Source: Gammaproteobacteria bacterium
GTDB lineage: Bacteria > Pseudomonadota > Gammaproteobacteria > Steroidobacterales > Woeseiaceae
Direction: 5' to 3'
Assembly: GCA_030641695.1 (NCBI GenBank)
Contig: DAOWGY010000202.1
Span: 1-8,378, forward strand
DNA: 8,378 bases
Notes under the pieces: model-generated
What the model was told of the DNA's origin: nothing
Databases searched by the model: none
What the model saw: only the letters and a program-made list of their open reading frames with translations
Shown: one piece after another, positions 1 through 6,343 of the stretch
How positions within the stretch are numbered: the stretch's first letter is position 1
How the letters are laid out: each line of letters starts with the position of its first letter
Position numbers and translations under genes: made by a program

Positions 1-2022
1 GATGCCTTCGCCTCGGGCGGCTCAGTGGGTTATGACCACAAAGGGATGGGCATTACTGCACGAGGCGCCTGGGAAGCCGTGAAGCGACACTTCCGGGAAC
101 AGGGCGTAAACACGCAGAAGGACCCGTTTACGGTGGTCGGTATCGGAGACATGGGCGGCGATGTGTTCGGAAATGGCATGCTGTTGTCGCGCAAGATCAA
201 GCTCATCGCTGCATTCAACCACCTGCATATTTTCCTCGATCCCGACCCCGATATGGCCGCGAGCTTCAAGGAGCGCAAGCGACTGTTCGGCATGCGCCGG
301 TCGAGCTGGTCCGACTACAACGACGCCGTGATATCGAAGGGTGGCGGTGTGTTTTCCAGACAGGCCAAGACGATCCGCCTGAGCAAGGAAGTGCGCAAAA
401 TGCTCGGCACGGATGAGCCGACAATGAAGCCTGATATGCTGATCTCGGCCATCCTGCGCATGCAGGCGGACCTGCTTTGGAACGGCGGCATCGGTACGTA
501 TGTAAAGGCAAGTTCGGAGAGTCACGCCGATGTCGGCGACCGCAGCAATGACAACGTCCGCATCAATGCCAACGAGCTCCACTGCAAGGTCATCGGAGAA
601 GGTGGCAACCTCGGCCTGACACAACGCGCCAGGATTGAATTCAGCCACAACGGAGGCCGTGTCAATACCGACTTCATCGACAACTCCGCTGGCGTCGACA
701 CTTCGGACCGCGAGGTAAATATCAAAATCCTGCTCAGCGACGTCGCTGAGAAAAAAGGCCTGTCGCGGAAGAAACGCGACGAACTTCTGGCATCTATGAC
801 CGATGACGTCGCCGGGTTCGTGCTGCGCAATAACTACCTGCAGACTCAGGCGCTCAGCATGAGCGAGGTGCGCTCGCTCGAGCGCATGGACGAAATCGCG
901 CGCGTGATAACGGGACTTGAACGCGGCGGACTGCTCGACCGTGATCTGGAATACCTGCCCGACGATGTCGAGATCGAGGAGCGCAAGGCGCGCAAGCAAG
1001 GCATCACTCGACCGGAACTTGCTGTGGTGTTGAGCTACGCGAAAATCGACGTCTATAACGCCCTGATGGCTTCGGATGAGACGCTCGAGGACTTTTTGAA
1101 GTCTCATCCGATGCGTTATTTCCCGGAAGTACTGCGCCGTCGCTACTTGGAATTCATTCCGGTTCACCGTTTGAGCCCGCAGATTCTTGCAACGCTGATT
1201 TCGAATGACATCGTTAATCGCATGGGGCCGGCGTTCGTCAAGCGGGTGCAACTCGACACCGGGGCCGACGTCGTGACGATTGCGCGCGCCTACACGATCG
1301 CGCGCCGGATCATTCGTGCAGGTGCGCTGAACCGCACGATCGAAGGCCTCGACAACGAGATTCCGGCCTCGGCGCAGATGTCCATGTTGTTTGAACTCTC
1401 ACGAATACAACGACACGCAACCTACTGGCTGATTGAGCGATTTGGTGACAGCCTCGAAATCGACTCCATGGTCGAGCACCTGAAAGACGGCATGGCCGTC
1501 GTCTTCGGCCGCACCGGCGGAGTCCGTTCGACCTCCGCCCGCAAGCGACACCAAAGGGCCATGAAAAACTACATCAAGATGGGTGTGCCGGAAAAACTGG
1601 CGGATAGGATGGCCGCGCTGTTGCTGACACGGGTCGCACTCGACATCGCGGACCTGGCCGTCACGTACAAGCGCGAAATTATGGACGCGGCCCGCATCTA
1701 TTCGCTGTTCAACGAGAAACTCGGCCTGTTTGCACTCCATGCCGGTGCCGAGGACCTGAAGGTACGAGGACGCTGGCAGGCGTTGGCGCGGAGTAACCTG
1801 CGCGAGGAGTTCTACATCATCCGCCGCGACATGGCTGCGCAGCTATTGAAGAAACGCAGCAAGAAGAGTATCGAACAATTGGTTGACGAGTGGCTGCAGG
1901 AACACAGCGTCAGGGTCGAGAGATTCTTGTCGATGCTCGACGAAATGAAGCTGCGCGGCGCAATCGATTTTGCATCGCTGTCTGTCGCCGCGCAGGAATT
2001 GCGCGAACTGGTGGCAAACTAG
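1..2022 (+). CDS. NAD-dependent glutamate dehydrogenase, large (GDH2/GdhB-type), C-terminal part; 5' end outside window
   Basis: This is the C-terminal ~673 residues of the very large cytoplasmic NAD-specific glutamate dehydrogenase (family length about 1,600 aa), which converts glutamate to 2-oxoglutarate and ammonia, mainly for glutamate catabolism. The frame is open from base 1 and begins inside the conserved DAFASGGSVGYDHKGMGITA block, so there is no real start here; the GTG at 25 is internal. Visible motifs are the dinucleotide-binding segment GIGDMGGDVFGNG (fragment residues 47-59), LLWNGGIGTYVK (158-169) and GEGGNLGLTQ (199-208), followed by NTDFIDNSAGVD. The long helical C-terminal domain characteristic of this family (not of the 450-aa GDHs) continues to the TAG stop. 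The catalytic lysine region lies upstream, outside the window. The usual GDMSGD is GDMGGD here, a mild change. gpmA follows 37 nt downstream on the same strand with no visible terminator, so read-through is possible. The homologue in Pseudomonas is called gdhB. The identification is very secure. Confidence 0.96.
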   Translation, partial: DAFASGGSVGYDHKGMGITARGAWEAVKRHFREQGVNTQKDPFTVVGIGDMGGDVFGNGMLLSRKIKLIAAFNHLHIFLDPDPDMAASFKERKRLFGMRRSSWSDYNDAVISKGGGVFSRQAKTIRLSKEVRKMLGTDEPTMKPDMLISAILRMQADLLWNGGIGTYVKASSESHADVGDRSNDNVRINANELHCKVIGEGGNLGLTQRARIEFSHNGGRVNTDFIDNSAGVDTSDREVNIKILLSDVAEKKGLSRKKRDELLASMTDDVAGFVLRNNYLQTQALSMSEVRSLERMDEIARVITGLERGGLLDRDLEYLPDDVEIEERKARKQGITRPELAVVLSYAKIDVYNALMASDETLEDFLKSHPMRYFPEVLRRRYLEFIPVHRLSPQILATLISNDIVNRMGPAFVKRVQLDTGADVVTIARAYTIARRIIRAGALNRTIEGLDNEIPASAQMSMLFELSRIQRHATYWLIERFGDSLEIDSMVEHLKDGMAVVFGRTGGVRSTSARKRHQRAMKNYIKMGVPEKLADRMAALLLTRVALDIADLAVTYKREIMDAARIYSLFNEKLGLFALHAGAEDLKVRGRWQALARSNLREEFYIIRRDMAAQLLKKRSKKSIEQLVDEWLQEHSVRVERFLSMLDEMKLRGAIDFASLSVAAQELRELVAN

Positions 2023-2050
2023 AAGCGATCTCAATAATATTCATGGTCAC

Positions 2051-2055
2051 GGAGA
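2051..2055 (+). promoter_or_regulatory. Ribosome binding site of gpmA
   Basis: GGAGA lies 4 nt before the ATG at 2060. It supports that start over the longer in-frame extension beginning at 1970, which would overlap the end of the glutamate dehydrogenase gene and has no counterpart in the GpmA family. Confidence 0.6.
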
Positions 2056-2059
2056 ACGC

Positions 2060-2803
2060 ATGGCTGCCAAGCTCATACTCTGCCGTCACGGTCAGAGTGA
2101 CTGGAACCTGAAAAACCTGTTTACGGGCTGGACCGATGTGGACCTGACCGCAAAGGGCGCCGACGAAGCGGTCGAAGCCGGGCGTACGGTGGCGGCGCTC
2201 GACTACGACATCGATATTGCGTTTACGTCGGTACTGAAGCGCGCGATACGAACGCTCTGGCTCATGCTCGACGAGATGGATCGCATGTGGATACCGGTCG
2301 TGCGGGACTGGCGTCTCAATGAGCGCCACTACGGCGCGCTGCAGGGGCTTAACAAGGCCGAGACGGCCGCGAAATACGGTGACGACCAGGTGCATATCTG
2401 GCGCCGCAGCTACGACATACCACCGCCCGACATCAGCCCTGATGACGAACGTCACCCGGGAAATGACCCGCGCTACGCAGGCATCGACGAACTGCCCGGT
2501 ACGGAGTCGCTGGCACTGACTCTCGAGCGCGTGCTGCCCTGCTGGGACGAACTGATCGCGCCACAATTGCGTGCCGGTCGCAACGTACTGATCGCCGCGC
2601 ATGGCAACAGCCTGCGCGCGCTCGTCAAGATGCTGGACGAAATTTCGGACGAGGAGATCACCGGTTTCAACATCCCGACCGGAATCCCGATCGCTTACGA
2701 CCTCGATGACGACCTAAAACCTTTGTCTCGCGAGTTTCTCGGCGATCCGGAAGCTGTCGCCAAAGCCGCGGCCGCGGTTGCTGCGCAAGGCAAGGCGAAG
2801 TGA
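2060..2803 (+). CDS. gpmA: 2,3-bisphosphoglycerate-dependent phosphoglycerate mutase
   Basis: This is a 247-aa cytoplasmic enzyme (E. coli GpmA is 250 aa) that interconverts 3-phosphoglycerate and 2-phosphoglycerate in glycolysis and gluconeogenesis through a phosphohistidine. The ATG at 2060 puts the RHG motif at residues 9-11, as in the family, and has a GGAGA ribosome site. Active-site features are R9-H10-G11 with H10 as the phospho-acceptor, FTGWTDVDLT (21-30), R61 in the LKRA segment, E88 in NERHYGALQG, and H181 in AAHGNSLRAL. These match the roles of E. coli H11, R62, E89 and H184. The insert typical of the cofactor-dependent mutases, as opposed to generic histidine phosphatases, is present (IWRRSYDIPPP). 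The tail is rich in Ala and Lys. The gene is 37 nt downstream of glutamate dehydrogenase and ends one base before the stop codon of the convergent tesB. Function is highly likely to be canonical. Confidence 0.96.
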   Translation: MAAKLILCRHGQSDWNLKNLFTGWTDVDLTAKGADEAVEAGRTVAALDYDIDIAFTSVLKRAIRTLWLMLDEMDRMWIPVVRDWRLNERHYGALQGLNKAETAAKYGDDQVHIWRRSYDIPPPDISPDDERHPGNDPRYAGIDELPGTESLALTLERVLPCWDELIAPQLRAGRNVLIAAHGNSLRALVKMLDEISDEEITGFNIPTGIPIAYDLDDDLKPLSREFLGDPEAVAKAAAAVAAQGKAK

Positions 2804-2804
2804 T

Positions 2805-3704
2805 CTAAACCTGCAGACGGGGATCGGTCCTGGTCTTGTTTTCCTGCGGCTCAACGACACGGATAAGGCCCTCTTGTGCCGTTGACGCGACGAGCACGCC
2901 GTCATCGCTGAAAAATTGTCCGCGCGCAAAGCCGCGCGCACCGGCGGCATTCGGACTATCGATTGCATACAGCAACCATTGATCCACCCTGAAGCGGCGG
3001 TGGAACCACAGGCCGTGATCGAGGCTCGCCATGATTACGTTGCCGAGTCCGAACGTCAGTCCGTGCGGCAGTACGCTGGCGCCCAGCAATTCATAATCCG
3101 AAACGTAAGCCAGCAGATTCTGATGCAGGGCAAGATCGTCCGGCAGCGCATCGACGGCACGGATCCAACAATGCTTGATGGGCGGCATTTCCACGGGCTC
3201 GGTGAAACTGATGGCCTCGACGGGACGAAACTCAAACGGCCGCTGCTCGGTCAGGAAGCGGCGCATTTTCATTGGCACCCTGTCGAGCAGGTCCGCGGAA
3301 ACATCGAACAGGTCCTTCAATCCGTCGGGTCCCGCTACGTCGGGCATGTCGGCATGGTGCTCGAGCCCCTCCTCGATGACGTGGAACGACGCAGCCAGGT
3401 TGAATATCGGCCTGCCATGCTGAATGGCGACTACGCGGCGGTTGGAAAAGCTGCCGCCGTCGCGCGCCCGATCGACCTCGTAGATAATCGGCGCGCTCAT
3501 ATCGCCGCGCCTCAGGAAGTAGGCATGCAGTGAGTGAGCAACCCGGTCCTCGACCGTGTGCTGCGCGGCCGTCAGGGCCTGTCCCAACACCTGGCCACCG
3601 AAGACCTGTGCGCTACCGATATCACGGCTGTCACCGCGGAAGATGTTGTCTTCGATGCGCTCGAGTTTGAGCAGTGTGATCAGGTCTTCGAGAACTGGGT
3701 GCAT
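2805..3704 (-). CDS. tesB: Acyl-CoA thioesterase II (TesB family)
   Basis: This 299-aa protein (E. coli TesB is about 286 aa) is a cytoplasmic double-hotdog thioesterase that hydrolyses acyl-CoA to free acid and CoA. The N-terminal hotdog contains FGGQVLGQALTAA (35-47), LHAYFLRRGD (59-68) and the SFSNRRVVAIQHG segment (85-97). The C-terminal hotdog contains YVSDYELLG, PHGL, ASLDHGLWFHR and LVASTAQEG. By alignment from memory with the E. coli catalytic residues D204, T228 and Q278, the equivalents are D203, S227 and Q277, so the hydroxyl residue is Ser rather than Thr. This is a conservative change and activity is expected. A weak AGGCGG (3714-3719) lies 9 nt before the ATG. It is the last gene of the ligase-SDR-tesB set, starting 21 nt after the SDR stop. 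Its TAG stop is one base from the gpmA stop on the other strand. Physiological substrates of TesB enzymes are broad, and the operon suggests it acts on products of the ligase. Confidence 0.95.
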   Translation of the reverse strand: MHPVLEDLITLLKLERIEDNIFRGDSRDIGSAQVFGGQVLGQALTAAQHTVEDRVAHSLHAYFLRRGDMSAPIIYEVDRARDGGSFSNRRVVAIQHGRPIFNLAASFHVIEEGLEHHADMPDVAGPDGLKDLFDVSADLLDRVPMKMRRFLTEQRPFEFRPVEAISFTEPVEMPPIKHCWIRAVDALPDDLALHQNLLAYVSDYELLGASVLPHGLTFGLGNVIMASLDHGLWFHRRFRVDQWLLYAIDSPNAAGARGFARGQFFSDDGVLVASTAQEGLIRVVEPQENKTRTDPRLQV

Positions 3705-3725
3705 CGTGCGAAACCGCCTGGGCGG

Positions 3726-4475
3726 TCAGCCCTCGATTCGACCACCGTCAACGGCCACACCGGTACCACTGACAAAAACCGCGTCATCACTAGCCAGAAA
3801 CAGCACGACCTTGGCAACGTCAACCGGTTCACCGAGCCGTTTGGCGGCGGAACTCGAGATACAAAAGTCCCGGAGGTCCTTGTCCTTGCGGAAAACTTCG
3901 CGACTGACGGCCGTCATGATGGCGCCGGGCTGCACGTAGTTCGCCGTAATACCGAATTCCCCGGTCTCGACGGCAAGTGCGCGTGTAATGGCTGCGAGGT
4001 CCCTCTCGGCGCTTGCGCAGGCATCGGTACCCGTGGCGGCAAAAATGTTGCGCAGGAATCCTATGTTGACAATGCGGCCCGCCGGGCTCTTTTTCAGGTG
4101 CGGCAGCGCCCCCCGACACATTGACATCACGAGTTCTGCCCTCGTCTGCAACAAATCATCGAGTTCGCGACCACACTCGGCAATGGGCGTCTCGGGCTGC
4201 AACGGGAATTCGTTGATAAGAATGTCGATCGCGCCCAGGTGTTCTACAGCGACCTCGACAAGCGCGGGTATGCGGCCGGCATCCCGAAGTTCCGCCGCGT
4301 ATCCGTCGATGCCGCGAACCGAAGCGAAATGTTGCTCGACGCCACTGTTGAGTCCGTCAACGGCCAGTACCGCCGCGCCGTGTTTGACCAACGTACGGGC
4401 GACGGCCTCACCGATACCGCTCGCAGCGCTCGTAACCAGCGCTTTCAGACCATACAACCGCAACGGTTCGGCCAT
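3726..4475 (-). CDS. SDR-fold protein lacking the catalytic residues (probable pseudoenzyme)
   Basis: This 249-aa protein has the length and layout of a classical short-chain dehydrogenase/reductase, with a Rossmann fold starting near residue 9. Recognisable parts are a nucleotide loop TSAASGIG (15-22; the usual TGxxxGxG with the first Gly replaced by Ser), D40 after the second strand (suggesting NAD(H) over NADP(H)), LGAIDILIN (80-88), GRIVNI (133-138), ALAVETGEFGITANYVQPG (166-184), and the C-terminal FLASDDAVFVSGTGVAVDGG (226-245). The active site is not intact. The NNAG motif reads NEFP (88-91). The catalytic Ser position is Gly139 or Phe140. The YxxxK position reads ACASA (152-156), so Tyr and Lys are both Ala. 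The helix Asn appears to be Arg112. The frame is uninterrupted, so this is not ordinary decay. It could be a structural, regulatory or NAD-sensing partner of its neighbours, or a divergent enzyme with relocated chemistry. A strong AAGGAG precedes the ATG. SDR fold is certain; function is unknown. Confidence 0.85.
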   Translation of the reverse strand: MAEPLRLYGLKALVTSAASGIGEAVARTLVKHGAAVLAVDGLNSGVEQHFASVRGIDGYAAELRDAGRIPALVEVAVEHLGAIDILINEFPLQPETPIAECGRELDDLLQTRAELVMSMCRGALPHLKKSPAGRIVNIGFLRNIFAATGTDACASAERDLAAITRALAVETGEFGITANYVQPGAIMTAVSREVFRKDKDLRDFCISSSAAKRLGEPVDVAKVVLFLASDDAVFVSGTGVAVDGGRIEG

Positions 4476-4480
4476 TACTG

Positions 4481-4486
4481 CTCCTT
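4481..4486 (-). promoter_or_regulatory. Strong Shine-Dalgarno site of the SDR-like gene
   Basis: AAGGAG (read on the minus strand) sits 5 nt before the ATG at 4475. It is the best ribosome binding site in the window. Together with the intact frame, it indicates that the catalytically degenerate SDR gene is translated rather than decaying. Confidence 0.65.
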
Positions 4487-4522
4487 GCCCAATCGAATTC
4501 TTCCCGACGCCGTCATCGGCGA

Positions 4523-6154
4523 TCAGTCAGGAAGCTGATAGTCAGCGAATTGCCTCCGTAATTCAATCTTCTTTACTTTGCCGGTTGCGGTATGTGGCAG
4601 TTCATCGACGAATGCGACATCGCTCGGCACCCACCATGTCGCCACCTTGCCCTCGAAAAACGCCAGCATCTCCTCCTTGCTGACGTCCTGATCCTCGGCC
4701 TTGACCACGACCAGCAGCGGTCGCTCGGTCCATTTCGGATGGGCGACACCAATCACTGCAGCCTCCGCAACGGCCGGGTGGCCCATCGCCGTATTCTCGA
4801 GCTCGATCGAGCTGATCCACTCGCCACCTGACTTGATGACGTCTTTGGTGCGGTCCGTGATGGTCATGTAACCTTGCGGATCGATGATTGCCACATCGCC
4901 GGTGTCGAACCAACCGTCGTCCGTATGGCTGCCGGCGCTGCCTTCGAGCTTGAAGTAGTCGCTGCAGATCCAGGGACCGCGCACCTGCAAGGCGCCGTAT
5001 GCTTGACCGTCCCACTCGAGTTCGTTGCCGCCATCGTCGACGATGCGCAACTCACAGCCGTACAAGCCGCGGCCTGCCTTCGTGGCAAGATCGAGCAAAT
5101 CATCGGGCGAGAGCTTCTCGAGTCCGGCCTTGATCGTATTGACCGCCCCCACGGGGCTCATTTCCGTCATGCCCCATCCCTGCCGAACCTCGACGTCGTG
5201 CTTGTCGCGAAACGCCTCGATCATTGCGCGCGGCACCGCGGCGCCGCCGACGATTGATCGGTCGAGTTTGTCCAGACGCTTGCCGGCTTTCTCCGTGTAC
5301 TGCAACAGGGCAAGCCACACGGTGGGCACACCAAGCGCCAGCGTGACGTTTTCGCTGTCCATTAGTCCGTACAGCGCTTCTCCGTCTCCCATTTTAGGGC
5401 CGGGGAATACCAGCTTTGCCCCTGCCATGAGTACCGAGTAAGGAATACCCCATGCATTGACATGGAACAGCGGCACGACAGGCAACACGACATCGCGACT
5501 CGACAGTCCCATGACGTCCGGGGCAAGCGATGCGTAGGCGTGCAGGATCGTCGAGCGATGATCGTAAAGGACACCCTTGGGGTCGCCTGTCGTACCGGAC
5601 GTATAACAGAGTGCAGAAGCAGTACGTTCGTCGAGTTCAGGCCAGTCAAAGTGAGAAGATTCGGCGCCGATGAATGTCTCGTAGCAAAGCACATTCCGGA
5701 GTGACGTCTCGGGCATGTGCGCCTCGTCCGTCAGCACGATAAATCCTTCAACGTTCGGAATCTTGTCGGCAAGCGCTTCGAGCAGGGGCACGAACATCGC
5801 ATCGACGAAAATGAAGCGATCCTCCGCGTGGTTGATAATGAATATCAACTGTTCGGCGAACAGGCGCGGGTTGATCGTGTGGCAGACATATCCCGACCCA
5901 CTCACGCCGTAATAGATTTCCAGATGCCGGTAGTCGTTCCACGCGATCGTCGCGATGCGGTCCCCTTGTTTCAGACCGAGTTTACCGAGCGCATTCGCCA
6001 GTTGTTTGGCACGAGAGATCGCCTCACCGATCGTGCAACGATGGCACGGATTGTCGCCGGTTACCGATACGATCTCGCGATCACCGTGAAACTTCGCAGC
6101 GTGTTCCGCGATCGAAGAAATCAACAGCGGTGTATTCATCATCAGGCCATTCAT
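4523..6154 (-). CDS. Acyl-CoA ligase, AMP-forming (AlkK/DmdB-like medium-chain fatty acid or methylmercaptopropionate CoA ligase)
   Basis: This 543-aa member of the ANL adenylate-forming superfamily activates a carboxylic acid with ATP to an acyl-AMP and then transfers it to CoA. Motifs in order are the phosphate loop YTSGTTGDPK (184-193), HVNAWG (231-236), the A5 motif GWGMTE (326-331), TGD (418-420), the hinge DRTKD (434-438) with KSGGEW (441-446), and the C-terminal catalytic Lys526 in TATGKVKK. From memory, it resembles Pseudomonas AlkK-type medium-chain ligases and the 3-methylmercaptopropionyl-CoA ligase DmdB, sharing the YYGVSGSGYVCHTINPRLF and HVNAWG blocks and the short N-terminus MMNTPLLISS. 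The sequence alone does not separate fatty-acid from methylmercaptopropionate specificity. The ATG at 6154 has AAAGGAA about 9 nt upstream; Met5 and Met6 are less well placed alternatives. It is the first gene of the minus-strand unit with the SDR-like gene and tesB, which supports acyl-CoA metabolism. Confidence 0.93.
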   Translation of the reverse strand: MNGLMMNTPLLISSIAEHAAKFHGDREIVSVTGDNPCHRCTIGEAISRAKQLANALGKLGLKQGDRIATIAWNDYRHLEIYYGVSGSGYVCHTINPRLFAEQLIFIINHAEDRFIFVDAMFVPLLEALADKIPNVEGFIVLTDEAHMPETSLRNVLCYETFIGAESSHFDWPELDERTASALCYTSGTTGDPKGVLYDHRSTILHAYASLAPDVMGLSSRDVVLPVVPLFHVNAWGIPYSVLMAGAKLVFPGPKMGDGEALYGLMDSENVTLALGVPTVWLALLQYTEKAGKRLDKLDRSIVGGAAVPRAMIEAFRDKHDVEVRQGWGMTEMSPVGAVNTIKAGLEKLSPDDLLDLATKAGRGLYGCELRIVDDGGNELEWDGQAYGALQVRGPWICSDYFKLEGSAGSHTDDGWFDTGDVAIIDPQGYMTITDRTKDVIKSGGEWISSIELENTAMGHPAVAEAAVIGVAHPKWTERPLLVVVKAEDQDVSKEEMLAFFEGKVATWWVPSDVAFVDELPHTATGKVKKIELRRQFADYQLPD

Positions 6155-6162
6155 GGAATCTA

Positions 6163-6169
6163 TTCCTTT
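6163..6169 (-). promoter_or_regulatory. Ribosome binding site of the acyl-CoA ligase
   Basis: AAAGGAA on the minus strand, with its AGGA core 9 nt before the ATG at 6154, selects this start over the in-frame ATGs at residues 5 and 6. Confidence 0.55.
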
Positions 6170-6183
6170 GTTGTTTTGGTGCG

Positions 6184-6197
6184 CGCGCCATGGCGCG
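6184..6197. repeat. Perfect 14-bp palindrome CGCGCCATGGCGCG
   Basis: Self-complementary over all 14 bases, it lies 29 nt upstream of the ligase start codon and so would be in the ligase leader or promoter. It could be part of an operator or, in the minus-strand transcript, a GC-rich stem close to the ribosome site. Such GC palindromes also arise by chance in GC-rich DNA. Confidence 0.5.
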
Positions 6198-6198
6198 G

Positions 6199-6213
6199 CT
6201 GCTAATTTAGCAG
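6199..6213. repeat. Inverted repeat CTGCTAA-T-TTAGCAG, candidate operator
   Basis: Two perfect 7-bp arms flank a single central base, and the repeat begins one base after the neighbouring palindrome. Its AT-rich centre in the divergent promoter region is the shape expected of a binding site for a dimeric repressor or activator. No cognate regulator gene is in the window, so the protein is unknown. Confidence 0.45.
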
Positions 6214-6287
6214 AACACTTGCGTCGCGAGGGTAACGAACCGTTGCGCAGAGTGTTCCATGCTATGCTTGGCGTCGCAATTACGCGT

Positions 6288-6293
6288 GATAAT
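6288..6293 (+). promoter_or_regulatory. Possible -10 element for the nitrilase unit
   Basis: GATAAT matches five of six bases of the sigma-70 -10 consensus and is about 50 nt before the TTG start. The best upstream partner, TTGGCG at 6268-6273, is only 14 nt away, shorter than the usual 16-18, so the pairing is poor and the assignment is tentative. Confidence 0.25.
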
Positions 6294-6343
6294 GTTGCCG
6301 GAAGTTGCTGATTTCTCTGAGAAACTAGAAGCGGTCTAAACGA

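Larger units (their letters stand above)
6155..6343. promoter_or_regulatory. Divergent intergenic region between the acyl-CoA ligase and nitrilase genes
   Basis: This is the only long gene-free stretch in the window. It must carry the promoters of both the minus-strand ligase operon and the plus-strand nitrilase-peptidase unit, since each side starts here. It is visibly more AT-rich near 6260-6345 than the flanking genes and holds two adjacent palindromes (6184-6197 and 6199-6213). No regulator gene, small ORF of note or RNA gene is visible in it. Confidence 0.7.

Noticed and set aside
22..1251. A 409-codon open frame on the minus strand opposite the glutamate dehydrogenase gene
   Set aside because: It is antisense to a conserved coding region with unmistakable family motifs. 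Long mirror frames are expected from GC-rich codon bias. Its translation has no recognisable motif and no ribosome site was evident.
2766..2777. Palindrome CCGCGGCCGCGG near the end of gpmA
   Set aside because: It lies within codons for the Ala-rich tail of GpmA and is explained by GC-rich alanine codons. There is no T-run to make it a terminator.
2916..3533. A 205-codon plus-strand frame opposite tesB, and similar ones opposite the SDR-like and ligase genes (for example 3534-4124, 3988-4683)
   Set aside because: Each lies antisense to a gene with clear family motifs, and none shows a recognisable protein pattern. They are treated as shadow frames.
3988..4080. Possible frameshift or sequencing error explaining the missing Tyr and Lys of the SDR-like protein
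   Set aside because: The bases were re-read on the minus strand. The codons run gcc tgc gca agc gcc across the YxxxK site with recognisable SDR sequence in the same frame on both sides, so no frameshift is needed. The substitutions look real.
4508..4521. Small inverted repeat CGCCG-TCAT-CGGCG between the ligase and SDR-like genes
   Set aside because: The stem is only 5 bp and no T-run follows it in the direction of transcription, so it is not an intrinsic terminator. It may be chance in GC-rich DNA.
2016..6337. Near-identical 16-mers AAACTAGAAGCG(A/G)TCT at 2016-2031 and 6322-6337, both just ahead of genes
   Set aside because: One copy overlaps the stop codon of glutamate dehydrogenase and their distances to the next start differ (28 and 6 nt). 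A rough count suggests about 0.4 such 15/16 matches by chance in a window this size, so it is not significant without further copies in the genome.
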